The translations under genes were made by a program, and so were the position numbers. Below are positions 1-9,549 of a stretch of 64,000 nucleotides of DNA, piece by piece (position 1 is the first letter of the stretch; every line of letters begins with the position of its first letter). Source of the DNA: Coraliomargarita sinensis. GTDB lineage: Bacteria > Verrucomicrobiota > Verrucomicrobiia > Opitutales > Coraliomargaritaceae. Under the pieces are notes generated by a model. That model did no database searches. It saw nothing but the letters and a program-made list of their open reading frames with translations, and was not told where the DNA came from. Where the stretch lies: contig NZ_QHJQ01000006.1 in NCBI RefSeq assembly GCF_003185655.1, forward strand, positions 146,603-210,602, read 5' to 3'.

Positions 1-810
1 CACGTTCTGGTATTTATCGAACGCCGCCTTATATGCTTCAAAGTGGGCTCGCTTGGCAGATATGCGGCGCTTCAGGTCGGAGAATTGACTGAGCCCCAAC
101 CCGGCTAGCACATTACTCATGCGATAATTATAGCCGACTTCCCTGTGTTCGTAATGCAAAACAGGTTCACGCGCCTGAGCGGAAAGATATCGGGCCCGCG
201 ATAACCATTCCTGATGATTCGAGAGCAACATCCCTCCCCCGGATGTCGTAATTATTTTATTACCGTTGAACGAAAAAAAGGCGATGTCCCCCATCGAACC
301 GGCGGGCCAGCCCTGGTAACTCGCACCGACAGCTTCAGCGGCGTCTTCAATCAGTGGCTTGTCATACTTACGGCAGAGCTCAATGATCTTCCCCATCTCC
401 GCACACTGCCCGTATAGATGCACCACGATAACCGCCTTGATTGCGGAACGTTCCTGCAGGGCCTTTTCGAGCAGGGCAGGATCCATATTCCATGTGCGGC
501 GCTCACTGTCGACAAAGACCGGCTCCGCCCCGAGATAACGGACCGGATTGGCGCTGGCGGCAAAAGTCATCGAGGGACAAATCACTTCATCCCCCTGACC
601 GACCCCCAGAACCTGCAGGGCAAGGTGCAGTGCCGCTGTTCCGGAGCTGAGGGCCAGCGCATGCTTCACCCCGACACTGGATGCCACCGTCTTTTCAAAT
701 TCCTCCAAATGGGGCCCGACCGGCGCCACCCAGTTCGAAGCCAGCACGGCATCCACACTGGCATGATCCTGCATGGAAATGTCGGGCGGTGAGAGATAAA
801 TACGGGGCAT
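1..810 (-). CDS. DegT/DnrJ/EryC1/StrS aminotransferase (partial, C-terminus off window)
   Basis: The minus-strand frame opens with ATG at 808-810 (MPRIYLSPPDIS) and stays open to the window edge, giving about 270 N-terminal residues; the end lies outside. It reads as a PLP-dependent sugar aminotransferase of the family that makes amino sugars for surface polysaccharides. Family signs are an early ASNWVAPVGPHLEEFE stretch, the SSGTAALHLAL cofactor region, EDAAEAVGA, and FFSFNGNK with the lysine that would carry PLP, followed by TTSGGGM. The exact sugar substrate cannot be told. It is a separate unit from the PEP carboxykinase gene 116 bases upstream on the same strand. Confidence 0.9.
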   Translation of the reverse strand, partial: MPRIYLSPPDISMQDHASVDAVLASNWVAPVGPHLEEFEKTVASSVGVKHALALSSGTAALHLALQVLGVGQGDEVICPSMTFAASANPVRYLGAEPVFVDSERRTWNMDPALLEKALQERSAIKAVIVVHLYGQCAEMGKIIELCRKYDKPLIEDAAEAVGASYQGWPAGSMGDIAFFSFNGNKIITTSGGGMLLSNHQEWLSRARYLSAQAREPVLHYEHREVGYNYRMSNVLAGLGLSQFSDLKRRISAKRAHFEAYKAAFDKYQNV

Positions 811-926
811 ACGCGCGTATGCTCAGTCATCGGACAAGAATTGACCAACTTTTTTTAAAATAAAGTACGAGGCTTCAAACAGTTGACCACCTCCGGCCAA
901 AGCAAAGAGCAAGGACCAAGCTCCCC

Positions 927-2729
927 TTACAACCGCGAGATAAGCAGTTCGCGCTCAAAGATCATTTCCTTCGGCAGATGTGTGTGAAGCTTGAGGAAGA
1001 GTTCCTCGTGCGGGAGTGTCTGCATACGTATGCGTTCGCGATCAAAGTCCATTAGCTTGTCGTAGTCCTCCTCGCTAAAATCGATACCGCGCCAGTCCAG
1101 GTCTTCGTAACGTGGCATCCAGCCGATCGGAGTCTCCTTCGCCCCGGCTCGACCTGTCGCCCGCTCCACAATCCAACGAAGTGGCCGCATATTTTGGCTG
1201 AATCCCGGCCAGAGGAAATTACCCTCCTCACCCTTGCGGAACCAGTTCACGTTAAAAATCCGGGGCGTCTCATTCAAGTCGCGCTGCATACGAATCCAAT
1301 GCCGGAAATAGTCACCCATGTGATAACCACAGAAAGGAAGCATGGCCATCGGATCACGGCGAATCTTGCCCACCGTGCCCTCGGCCGCAGCCGTCATTTC
1401 CGAGCCGATCGTCGCACCCAGATAAACACCATGTCCCCAGTTAAAAGCCTGAGTGACCAAAGGCACGTCACTCATCCGGCGACCCCCGAATACGATGGCA
1501 TGAATCCGCACACCCTCAGGTTTCTCCCAATCCGGATCAATCACCGGGCAGTTGGCCGCCGGTGCCGTGAAACGGCTATTGGGATGCGCAGAAGGCGTTT
1601 CGCTGCCCGGAGTCCAGTCGTTTCCCTTCCAGTCGATCAAATGGGCCGGCGCTTCATCCGTCATTCCCTCCCACCAGACATCACCGTCATCCGTCAACGC
1701 CACATTGGTAAAGATCGAGTCACGCTCGCAGGATGACATGGCACTTGGATTGGTCTTAACTGAGGTGCCCGGGGCCACGCCGAAAAAGCCAGCCTCGGGA
1801 TTGATCGCGTAAAGCCGACCGTCGGGACCTGGTTTGATCCAGGCGATGTCATCGCCAACGCAGGTTACTTTATACCCGTCCATCCCTTCTGGTGGTGTGA
1901 GCATGGCAAAGTTGGTCTTCCCACAGGCGCTGGGAAAGGCCGCCGCGACGTATGTCTTGGTGCCGTCGGGCTCTTCCAGGCCGAGAATAAGCATATGCTC
2001 GGCCATCCAACCCTCGTCGCGCGCCATGGTGGAAGCGATGCGTAGTGCCAGGCATTTTTTCCCGAGCAGTGCGTTGCCTCCGTAGCCGGAACCGTAGGAA
2101 ACAATGGTGCGCTCTTCCGGGAAATGGACGATGTGGGTATTTTCCGGATCGCAGGGCCAGGGCACATCTTCAACGCCTTCGTCCAGCGGGTAACCGACAG
2201 AGTGCAGGCAAGGGACAAAGAAGCCGTCATCCCCCAACACCTCAAGTACCGGATCTCCGATACGCGCCATGATACGCATATTCACCACCACATAGGGGGA
2301 ATCCGTCAGTTCCACACCGATCTTGGAGATGGGGCCGCCGACCGGCCCCATACTGAAGGGAATCACATACATGGTGCGCCCGTGCATGCAGCCCTTGAAG
2401 AGCCCCTTCATCTTGCGGCGCATGGTCCGTGGGTCTTCCCAATTATTGGTGGGCCCGGCGCCGTGTCTATTTTGAGAGCAGATAAAAGTTTTTGATTCGA
2501 CCCGGGCCACATCGCTCGGGTCTGAGCGGAAAAGATAACTGTTGGGGCGAAGCTTCTCGTTGAGCTTAACGCACATTCCCTTGTCGACCATCATGTCAAA
2601 CAACCCATCCGCTTCCTTCTGCGATCCGTCGCACCAGTGAACGGCATCCGGTTCACAGAGCTCGACCATTTTTTGAATCCACTTCAGCAGGGCCTTGTGT
2701 TGGGTTTTCGGGGTATCGTAATCAACCAT
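927..2729 (-). CDS. pckG: phosphoenolpyruvate carboxykinase (GTP)
   Basis: A 600-residue protein, normal length for GTP-dependent PEPCK, which converts oxaloacetate and GTP to PEP, CO2 and GDP in the first step of gluconeogenesis. The diagnostic P-loop with reactive cysteine, FPSACGKTN, is at residues 265-273. The substrate-binding [14 protein letters not shown] stretch (213-226) and the C-terminal NWFRKG region are also present. The start ATG at 2729 follows a GAGG ribosome site. It is monocistronic and divergent from the topoisomerase gene across 426 bases. With glgA and gpmI in the same window it points to gluconeogenic growth. Confidence 0.97.
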   Translation of the reverse strand: MVDYDTPKTQHKALLKWIQKMVELCEPDAVHWCDGSQKEADGLFDMMVDKGMCVKLNEKLRPNSYLFRSDPSDVARVESKTFICSQNRHGAGPTNNWEDPRTMRRKMKGLFKGCMHGRTMYVIPFSMGPVGGPISKIGVELTDSPYVVVNMRIMARIGDPVLEVLGDDGFFVPCLHSVGYPLDEGVEDVPWPCDPENTHIVHFPEERTIVSYGSGYGGNALLGKKCLALRIASTMARDEGWMAEHMLILGLEEPDGTKTYVAAAFPSACGKTNFAMLTPPEGMDGYKVTCVGDDIAWIKPGPDGRLYAINPEAGFFGVAPGTSVKTNPSAMSSCERDSIFTNVALTDDGDVWWEGMTDEAPAHLIDWKGNDWTPGSETPSAHPNSRFTAPAANCPVIDPDWEKPEGVRIHAIVFGGRRMSDVPLVTQAFNWGHGVYLGATIGSEMTAAAEGTVGKIRRDPMAMLPFCGYHMGDYFRHWIRMQRDLNETPRIFNVNWFRKGEEGNFLWPGFSQNMRPLRWIVERATGRAGAKETPIGWMPRYEDLDWRGIDFSEEDYDKLMDFDRERIRMQTLPHEELFLKLHTHLPKEMIFERELLISRL

Positions 2730-3155
2730 GCCTCAAAGCTAAGGTGTCAGGCTAAAAAAGGTAAGCTTAAACAACTGGAATTTTGCACAAACAGAGGAAT
2801 TTCACATCTATTAGGGATCAAAATCTTTCGAATCAGAAATCGTAATCCTGACAAACCGGTCCGCGCGTCCTGCTGGGAAACACCACCGCAATGAATCGAA
2901 ATACCATTTCGAAGATTCTTTGATCCGGTTAAAAGGAAAATGCGGCAGGGCCCGGCTGGACCCTCAAGTTGAACGGTTCGAAATTTTTTGAATCGGGATA
3001 AGCTCGCACACAAAGCGCCTGAAAACTGCCCCGTAAGACCTGTCCCTTTCGCCAGTTCGCTGAAAATTCTGCATTCGGCAGAAAACAACTTGAACAGCCT
3101 GCATGAATCTCACTTTCTGAACCCTTTTCAGCCTACCCAGATTTGACTCTCGATA
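2730..3155. promoter_or_regulatory. divergent intergenic region with TTCGAA-type palindromes
   Basis: This 426-base gap separates divergent pckG and the topoisomerase gene and must hold both promoters. It carries a perfect palindrome of 7-base arms, TCGAAAT-ACC-ATTTCGA, at 2896-2912. The related words TTTCGAATC (near 2826) and TTCGAAATT (near 2976) occur on either side. These could be binding sites for a dimeric regulator, but no regulator is identified. No open frame here looks coding. Confidence 0.35.
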
Positions 3156-5237
3156 ATGCCACGCAAAAAGACGTCCAAAAAGAAAGATAACCTCGAACTC
3201 GAATTCGACCAGCCCAGCACTGGAAGCGAGGACGCACCCCATCAGGACAGCGATCCCTTTGATCTGAGCACTGACTCCGGCCACATCGATGACATGTTCA
3301 GCGAGTGGTTCCTTGATTACGCCAGCTATGTCATTCTGGAGCGGGCCGTCCCCCACGCCAACGACGGCCTGAAGCCGGTGCAGCGACGGATCCTCCACTC
3401 CATGCGTGAACTGGAAGACGGGCGCTACAACAAGGTGGCCAACGTCATCGGTAACACGATGAAATATCACCCGCACGGTGACGCCTCCATCGGTGATGCC
3501 ATGGTACAACTGGGGCAGAAAGACCTGCTAATCGACATGCAGGGCAACTGGGGTAATTCTTTTACCGGGGACTCTGCCGCGGCCCCCCGCTACATCGAAG
3601 CCCGACTCTCCAAATTCGCCCTCGACGTCGTCTTCAACCCCAAGACCACCAACTGGCTGGCTTCCTACGACGGCCGCAACAAGGAACCCGAGACCCAGCC
3701 CGTCAAATTCCCGCTCCTGCTCGCACAGGGCGCAGAGGGGATTGCCGTCGGCCTTTCCTGTAAGATCCTCCCCCACAACTTTATCGAACTTCTCGATGGT
3801 TGTATCGCCTTCCTGCGCAAGAAGAAGCCGGAAATCGTGCCCGATTTCCCCACCGGCGGGATCGCCGATGTCTCGGAATACAACAACGGTAAGCGGGGCG
3901 GCCGCGTCAAAGTCCGCGCGCGGATTGAAGCGCGCAAGAAGAACCTTCTCGCCATCACCGAACTTCCCTTCGGCAAAACGACCACTTCACTGATCGACTC
4001 GATCCTCGCAGCCAACGACAAGGGCAAGATCAAGATCTCGCGTGTTGAAGACAATACCGCCGAGCATGTGGAAATCCTCGTCTACCTGCCCTCCGGCTCC
4101 GATGCCGAAACCGCCGAGCAGGCTCTCTACGCCTTCACCGACTGTGAGGTCTCGATCTCGACCAATATCTGTGTGATCGAAAACGAGAAGCCCCACTTCT
4201 TTTCCGCTCAGGACCTCCTCTATCTCGCCACCGAAAAAACCCGGGACCTGCTCAAGCGTGAACTCGAGATCCAGTTGGGCGAGCTCGAGGAGAAATGGCA
4301 CTTCAGTTCACTTGAAAAAATCTTCATCGAAAAACGCATTTACCGCCGAATCGAAGAAGAAGAAACCTGGGAGGGCGTGATCCAAACCGTCGATACCGGC
4401 CTCAAGCCCTACAAGAAACTTTTCAATCGCGAAATCACCAGAGACGATATCCTCCGGCTCCTCGAAATCAAAATTAAGCGTATTTCGAAGTATGACTCCT
4501 CCAAGGCTGAAGAACTCATCAAAGCACTTGAGGATGAAATCGCGGAGACCAAGAAAAACCTCAAATACCTGACGAAGTACGCCATCAAGTGGTTTACCGA
4601 GCTGAAGAAAAAGTATGGCAAGGGCCGCGAGCGTAAAACCGAGCTGGCTTCCTTTAAGAAGGTTGTTGCCCAGGAAGTCGTCATCGCCAACGAGACACTT
4701 TACGTGGACCGCAAGGAAGGGTTTGCCGGCACTGGCATGAAAAAAGATGAAGCCATCTGCAAATGCTCCAGCCTTGATGACGTCATCGCGATCTCACAGG
4801 ACGGCACGCTCAAGGTCAGTAAGGTCAGCGAAAAGGCCTTTTTCGGGAAAAACATCCTCCACATCGATATTTTCAACCGGAGCGAGCCCAATGCCCTGAC
4901 CTACTGCATGGTCTACCGGGACGGCAAGACCGGCCCCACACTCGCCAAGCATTTTACCGTGGGCGGTGTCACCCGGGACAAGGAATACGACCTGACCAAG
5001 GGCAAGCCAGGCTCCCGCGTATTCTACGTCTCCTGCTACGAAACCGAAGGCGGCGAAGTGGATGCTGTAAAGGTCAACCTGAAGCCCGCTCCTCGGCTTC
5101 GGAAGACCGAAGAGGAAGTCCACTTCAAGGATCTTGTCGTGCGTGGCCGTGGCAGCGGCGGCAACATCGTCACGAAAAACGCCGTCCGCAATGTCGTGCG
5201 ACTACCCAAGGCCGCCCGAGAAGAAGCAGGTGCCTAG
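3156..5237 (+). CDS. type IIA topoisomerase (gyrase/topoisomerase IV) subunit A
   Basis: A 693-residue A subunit that breaks and rejoins DNA to relax or decatenate it. After a lysine-rich N-terminal tail (KKTSKKK) comes the breakage-reunion domain: DGLKPVQRRIL (70-80), the KYHPHGD helix-turn-helix near 103-109, and the catalytic Arg145-Tyr146 in AAPRYIEARLS. A charged coiled-coil region lies around residues 400-500, and the C-terminal part is shorter than a full gyrase beta-propeller. That length and divergence fit a ParC-like topoisomerase IV subunit better than GyrA, but the sequence alone does not settle it. No B subunit gene is adjacent. Confidence 0.88.
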   Translation: MPRKKTSKKKDNLELEFDQPSTGSEDAPHQDSDPFDLSTDSGHIDDMFSEWFLDYASYVILERAVPHANDGLKPVQRRILHSMRELEDGRYNKVANVIGNTMKYHPHGDASIGDAMVQLGQKDLLIDMQGNWGNSFTGDSAAAPRYIEARLSKFALDVVFNPKTTNWLASYDGRNKEPETQPVKFPLLLAQGAEGIAVGLSCKILPHNFIELLDGCIAFLRKKKPEIVPDFPTGGIADVSEYNNGKRGGRVKVRARIEARKKNLLAITELPFGKTTTSLIDSILAANDKGKIKISRVEDNTAEHVEILVYLPSGSDAETAEQALYAFTDCEVSISTNICVIENEKPHFFSAQDLLYLATEKTRDLLKRELEIQLGELEEKWHFSSLEKIFIEKRIYRRIEEEETWEGVIQTVDTGLKPYKKLFNREITRDDILRLLEIKIKRISKYDSSKAEELIKALEDEIAETKKNLKYLTKYAIKWFTELKKKYGKGRERKTELASFKKVVAQEVVIANETLYVDRKEGFAGTGMKKDEAICKCSSLDDVIAISQDGTLKVSKVSEKAFFGKNILHIDIFNRSEPNALTYCMVYRDGKTGPTLAKHFTVGGVTRDKEYDLTKGKPGSRVFYVSCYETEGGEVDAVKVNLKPAPRLRKTEEEVHFKDLVVRGRGSGGNIVTKNAVRNVVRLPKAAREEAGA

Positions 5238-5317
5238 CCGGGCAAGTCTCTAATACAACTCCGCGGGAGGGGTCGCCGGGAGGCAGCATACCCATTCTTT
5301 CTTATTGGGTACGATTA

Positions 5318-6796
5318 TCAGCCACCCAGCCGGGCTTCGATGGCCCACCGGTAAATCTGTTCATACTTGGCAGCCGACTCGTCCCATCCGTAATTGCGGG
5401 ACATGCCGTTCAGCTGCAGTTGCCTGAAGTCATCCGGTCGGTCATAATAGGTTGAACAGGCCCAGCCTATGGTATCGTAGAGGGCATCCGGCGTGGCATC
5501 GTGAAAGAGAAATCCGGTGCCTTTACCTTCACCTTCAATATATTGCTCGACCGTGTCGATAAGACCACCAGTCGCACGCACGACGGGAGGTGCGCCATAG
5601 ATCATGGAATACAGCTGACTGAGACCACAGGGCTCAAAACGGCTGGGCATAAGCAAAAAGTCGGCCCCGGCAGGCACCAGGTGCGCGAGCTGGTTGTTAA
5701 AGCCGGTGTAGGCCGCAAAGCGCCCCGGATGGCGCGCGGCCAAATCACGAAAAAGATGTTCGAGCGCAGGATCCCCCGTACCCAGAATAGCAATCTGAAT
5801 CTGCATTGTTTGCATGAGCCGATCCCCAATCGCCGCAAGCAGATCCAGACCCTTTTGGTCAACCAAACGCGAAACGACCGTGAAGACCGGCACATGGGGA
5901 TCAACCTTCAGACTGAAGGCTTCCTGCAGGGCCTGTTTGCAAGCCGCCTTGCCGGACATGTCCTTCAAGGAATAATTATGCGGCAGGAGCTTATCGGTGC
6001 CGGGATCCCATTCGGAATAGTCGACTCCATTGATCACGCCAATCAGATCACCCGCTCGATAGCGCAGCAAGTCATGTAACCCGCAACCCCCATCAGGGGC
6101 TTGAATCTCTTTGGCATAGGTGGGACTGACCGTCGTGATTTTAGTTGAGTGATAAATCCCGCCCTTGAGCATATTCAGTTCTCCCCCGGACTCCAGACCG
6201 TCCGGCCGGTATACAGAAGCCGGCAAACCGGCATAAGCCATCAAATCGGGAGGGAACCACCCCTGATGCTGCATATTGTGAACCGTCATCAAGCTGGCGG
6301 CACACCCCATTGGCGCATCCCTCTCGTTGGTATTGAGATACACCGGCACCAGCCCGGTGGCCCAATCGTGACAATGCACGACATCAGGCATCCAGTCCAG
6401 GTGATAGCAGAGGTCGATCGCAGCACGACTGAGAAAAGTAAAGCGGCGACCATTATCCTTCTCGTTTCCGGAGGGGCCGGTGTAAACCGAGGCACGGTTA
6501 AAAAACTCGTCGTGCTCCAGAAGATAGCAAGTGGCGCGGGATTCAGGGAGCGGCATCTCCCATACCCGCGCGTAAGCTTCGTGATCCCCGAGGTGGACGA
6601 CCAAAGGCTGGTCCAATGGCTGCTCCGTTTCGTCATGGCGCAAGCCAGCGTACTTGGGAATGACAATGCGCACATCATGCCCCTTGGCCGCGAGCGCCTT
6701 GGAGAGCGCCCCCACCACATCGGCAAGTCCCCCTACTTTGATCAGGGGCGCCAGTTCAGGAGCGACCATTAAGACCTTCAAGCGGCCCTTAATCAT
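5318..6796 (-). CDS. glgA: glycogen synthase (ADP-glucose, GT5)
   Basis: About 492 residues from the preferred start. The protein adds glucose from ADP-glucose to growing glycogen. The N-terminal KVGGLADVVGAL nucleotide-sugar motif follows MVAPELAPLIK directly, and the C-terminal GT-B half carries SRFEPCGLSQLYSM and the GGLIDTV loop. An upstream ATG at 6850 would add 18 residues that have no counterpart before the family's conserved start. I chose ATG at 6796 because it follows a GGGGGAG ribosome site and overlaps the exosortase stop by only 8 bases, implying translational coupling. The gene is last in a two-gene unit. Confidence 0.93.
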   Translation of the reverse strand: MIKGRLKVLMVAPELAPLIKVGGLADVVGALSKALAAKGHDVRIVIPKYAGLRHDETEQPLDQPLVVHLGDHEAYARVWEMPLPESRATCYLLEHDEFFNRASVYTGPSGNEKDNGRRFTFLSRAAIDLCYHLDWMPDVVHCHDWATGLVPVYLNTNERDAPMGCAASLMTVHNMQHQGWFPPDLMAYAGLPASVYRPDGLESGGELNMLKGGIYHSTKITTVSPTYAKEIQAPDGGCGLHDLLRYRAGDLIGVINGVDYSEWDPGTDKLLPHNYSLKDMSGKAACKQALQEAFSLKVDPHVPVFTVVSRLVDQKGLDLLAAIGDRLMQTMQIQIAILGTGDPALEHLFRDLAARHPGRFAAYTGFNNQLAHLVPAGADFLLMPSRFEPCGLSQLYSMIYGAPPVVRATGGLIDTVEQYIEGEGKGTGFLFHDATPDALYDTIGWACSTYYDRPDDFRQLQLNGMSRNYGWDESAAKYEQIYRWAIEARLGG

Positions 6797-7853
6797 CCTT
6801 TGGAGCTCCCCCGGCGTGGGGCTGAACGCCCTCTTCAAAATCGTCGTCAAATTCCGGCAGCTTGTAATTGAAGATGGGCAAAAAACACATCAACCCGAAG
6901 CACGTCGCCACCATGATGAGCAGGCCGGTGACGTCGTGCACGGTACCGATATCACCGATGACCGGCAGACTCCATTCCGCATCGATCGCATTCGGACCAT
7001 AGTGATACGACCAAATCGTCAGGAACATACTGCGGATCAAATTCATCAAAACCGCCAGCCCCATGGCCAGCGCGACCATGAGCGCTTTCTTCCAGAACTG
7101 CTTTAGAAAGACTGCCCCGAAGAAGGAACCGGCAAACAGGCAACCAGTCAGCGAGCGGATACCAGAGCAGGCCTCCTCGACCCCCACACTGCCCTCGGGC
7201 AGAATCAAAACATTCCCCCTTCGTTCGAGTTCGTAGCCCATGAAGTCAAAGACGCCGAACACCACAACCGTCACCTTGTTCATCAGGAAAACCCGAATCT
7301 TGTTATCCAAAACCGCCACCATGGGGGCGGACAGGAGCCAGATCAGCGCGGGAAAAACAAAGAGCAGCGTGAGTGAAAAGCGGGCCCCCAAGCTCATGCG
7401 TTTCCCGTCGACCGTCTCTTTACTGAAGATAAAAACCGAGCTGAGCAGCAGACCGGCAAAACTCATCGCGACTGCAAGCGATGCCGGGTTTTGAGGCCCG
7501 GTTGCCATACGGATCAGCATCCCGATACCGAAGAGCATCAGGCTGCCGAGAAAGCCCACCACTGCGACCCATTCCAAAGTTCGGGTAACGGATTGGGGGG
7601 AAGAGGCCGGTGCAGGCTCTTCCTCGGGAGCTGCCCCGCGAAACAGATAACTTCGCACCACAGGCCAGCGGGAATAAAGGACATAACCCACGAAAAAAGG
7701 TACTAAAAATCCGAAACTGTAGTCTTCGTTATTCGCCCACCAGAAGAGCTGATCCCACACCATCAACGCCGCAAACCCGAGCAGGATGAAGGCCGCTGCA
7801 ATGTGGCTGCGGGGCAAAGACTTAAAGCTGAAATTCTCGGAACTGTCGCTCAC
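6789..7853 (-). CDS. exosortase/archaeosortase family membrane transpeptidase
   Basis: A 354-residue protein with about eight hydrophobic segments. Exosortases cut and transfer proteins that carry a PEP-CTERM-type C-terminal tail, often to link them to exopolysaccharide or the outer surface. The three expected active-site residues are present: Cys229 in VEEACSGIRS, Arg274 in MNLIRSMF and His306 in GTVHDVTG. A proline/glutamate-rich loop (about 76-86) and an acidic tail are extra. No PEP-CTERM substrate is visible in the window. The overlap with glgA is odd, because exosortases usually sit in exopolysaccharide clusters. Confidence 0.93.
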   Translation of the reverse strand: MSDSSENFSFKSLPRSHIAAAFILLGFAALMVWDQLFWWANNEDYSFGFLVPFFVGYVLYSRWPVVRSYLFRGAAPEEEPAPASSPQSVTRTLEWVAVVGFLGSLMLFGIGMLIRMATGPQNPASLAVAMSFAGLLLSSVFIFSKETVDGKRMSLGARFSLTLLFVFPALIWLLSAPMVAVLDNKIRVFLMNKVTVVVFGVFDFMGYELERRGNVLILPEGSVGVEEACSGIRSLTGCLFAGSFFGAVFLKQFWKKALMVALAMGLAVLMNLIRSMFLTIWSYHYGPNAIDAEWSLPVIGDIGTVHDVTGLLIMVATCFGLMCFLPIFNYKLPEFDDDFEEGVQPHAGGAPKDD

Positions 7854-8009
7854 GGCAGGTAAAAAGAAAAAAAATCTACCGGCATTTGGTAGTTAGGTCG
7901 GACAGTTGCGATCGGCAGATGCAAATGCAACTCCGAAAAGGCACGGAGCATCAGCTAATTAACCATCGACGCAGAGCGTCAAAAAGACCAAGCTTGGCGG
8001 TTACTAATA

Positions 8010-8546
8010 ATGAGTGAGACCACATCCAGCACGACAAATCATCCGCTTACACCCTCGATGGAGCGGCTGCATGCCTATTGGCGGATGCCCTACATACTTG
8101 CCCCCAGGGATCCTGAAGATTGCGGTAACCCATTTACCAAAATCACCGAAACCGGGGACGACAAAAAAGAATATATCCTCTACCGGGGCCGGAAAAACTT
8201 CATTGTCATGAACCGCTACCCATACAATGCGGGCCATCTTCTGGTGCTCCCGTATCGTGAAGTCGGACAGCTTGATGAACTGTCTACGGAGGAACGGCAC
8301 GAATTGATGGACCTTATCGTTAAAGCTCAGCAAATCCTGAGTCGGGCGCTTCAACCGGACGGCTTCAATACCGGCTTCAACTTTGGCAAAGCTGCCGGGG
8401 CTGGCATACCCTGCCACCTGCACTGCCATGTGGTCCCCCGCTGGCACGGCGACACCAACTTCATGCCGGTCATCGGCAACACCCGTGTGCTACCCGATTC
8501 AATGGATGCCATGTGGGAGCGGTTAAACGACTGCGTCGAGGCATAA
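8010..8546 (+). CDS. HIT family hydrolase/nucleotidyltransferase
   Basis: A 178-residue histidine-triad protein. The motif HLHCHVV supplies His136, His138 and His140, with His138 as the expected nucleophile; NAGHLLVLPYR (74-84) is the matching nucleotide-pocket strand. The length and the MERLHAYWRMPYI start resemble the diadenosine-polyphosphate hydrolase/phosphorylase branch, so hydrolysis of AMP-linked dinucleotides is likely but unproven. It opens the operon that continues with the PhoH gene 41 bases downstream. Confidence 0.93.
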   Translation: MSETTSSTTNHPLTPSMERLHAYWRMPYILAPRDPEDCGNPFTKITETGDDKKEYILYRGRKNFIVMNRYPYNAGHLLVLPYREVGQLDELSTEERHELMDLIVKAQQILSRALQPDGFNTGFNFGKAAGAGIPCHLHCHVVPRWHGDTNFMPVIGNTRVLPDSMDAMWERLNDCVEA

Positions 8547-8587
8547 GCCCACCCTGCACGCACCGCAAACAACTCAAGGACGGAACT

Positions 8588-9541
8588 ATGCCGCAAGAGA
8601 CTCTTCAATTTGCCAACGCACGCCAGCTGAGCCAGCTCTACAACAACGACCCGAGAAACCTCGAAGAAGTGGAGCGCGTGCTCCATGTGAACCTGGCCAG
8701 CCGCGAGGACTGGGTCGAGATCGAGGGCGAGCCCGAAGCAGTCGGGCAAACGAAGGCGCTCTTCGAACTGCTCGAGGGTGCGCGTAAGCAAGGTATCCGC
8801 ATTCGCAACTCCGATTTTCACTTCACCCTGCGCAGCGTGGTTGAGAATCGCAGCGACGAACTGCGTAACATTTACGCGGATCCTTTCGTCATCCGTCTCA
8901 AGCGACAAAGTGTGGTCCCGAAAACCCTCAACCAGAAGCGCTATCTCCAGGCGATCGCCAAATACCCGGTCGTATTCGGCATCGGCCCGGCCGGCACAGG
9001 TAAAACCTACCTCGCCATGGCCATGGCGCTACATGAACTTCTGAACGGGGCCGTGGAAAAAATCATCTTAACCAGGCCGGCGGTTGAAGCGGGTGAGGCT
9101 CTCGGATTTCTGCCCGGTGAACTACAGGAAAAGATCCTGCCCTACCTGACGCCACTCTACGACGCCATGCACGACATGGTCGGCAAGGAACAAACCGCCC
9201 AACTACTGGAACGCGGCGTCGTCGAGATCGCACCACTGGCCTATATGCGGGGGCGCACCCTATCCAATGCTTTCGTCGTCCTCGATGAGGCACAGAATAC
9301 GACACATGAGCAGATGATGATGTTTCTCACTCGTCTGGGGGACGGAAGTCGTATGGTAGTGACCGGGGACATCACCCAAATCGACTTGCCGCGCTCGAAG
9401 CAATCCGGGCTCCGCGAGGCGACCCGCGTGCTCAACAAGGTGCCGCAAATTCAACTTTTCCACTTTGAAGGCCAAGACGTCGTCCGGCACCCGCTGGTGC
9501 AGGAGATTATTAACGCGTACGCCCAACACACTCCTGAATAA
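8588..9541 (+). CDS. PhoH family ATPase (YbeZ-like)
   Basis: A 317-residue cytoplasmic ATPase of the PhoH/YbeZ family, which works with YbeY in ribosome and RNA quality control. An N-terminal KH-like region precedes Walker A GPAGTGKT (133-140), then Walker B VVLDEAQN (about 235) and the VTGDITQIDLPR sensor region. A longer frame starts at 8513 inside the HIT gene, but ATG 8588 follows AAGGACGG and gives the family's usual N-terminus. It is 8 bases from the next gene, in the conserved order phoH, HD phosphohydrolase, ybeY. Confidence 0.96.
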   Translation: MPQETLQFANARQLSQLYNNDPRNLEEVERVLHVNLASREDWVEIEGEPEAVGQTKALFELLEGARKQGIRIRNSDFHFTLRSVVENRSDELRNIYADPFVIRLKRQSVVPKTLNQKRYLQAIAKYPVVFGIGPAGTGKTYLAMAMALHELLNGAVEKIILTRPAVEAGEALGFLPGELQEKILPYLTPLYDAMHDMVGKEQTAQLLERGVVEIAPLAYMRGRTLSNAFVVLDEAQNTTHEQMMMFLTRLGDGSRMVVTGDITQIDLPRSKQSGLREATRVLNKVPQIQLFHFEGQDVVRHPLVQEIINAYAQHTPE

Positions 9542-9549
9542 ATTCAACC

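Noticed and set aside
5289..5311. TACCCA / TGGGTA inverted repeat as a terminator for the topoisomerase gene
   Set aside because: Only 6 bp with an 11-base loop and no T-run.
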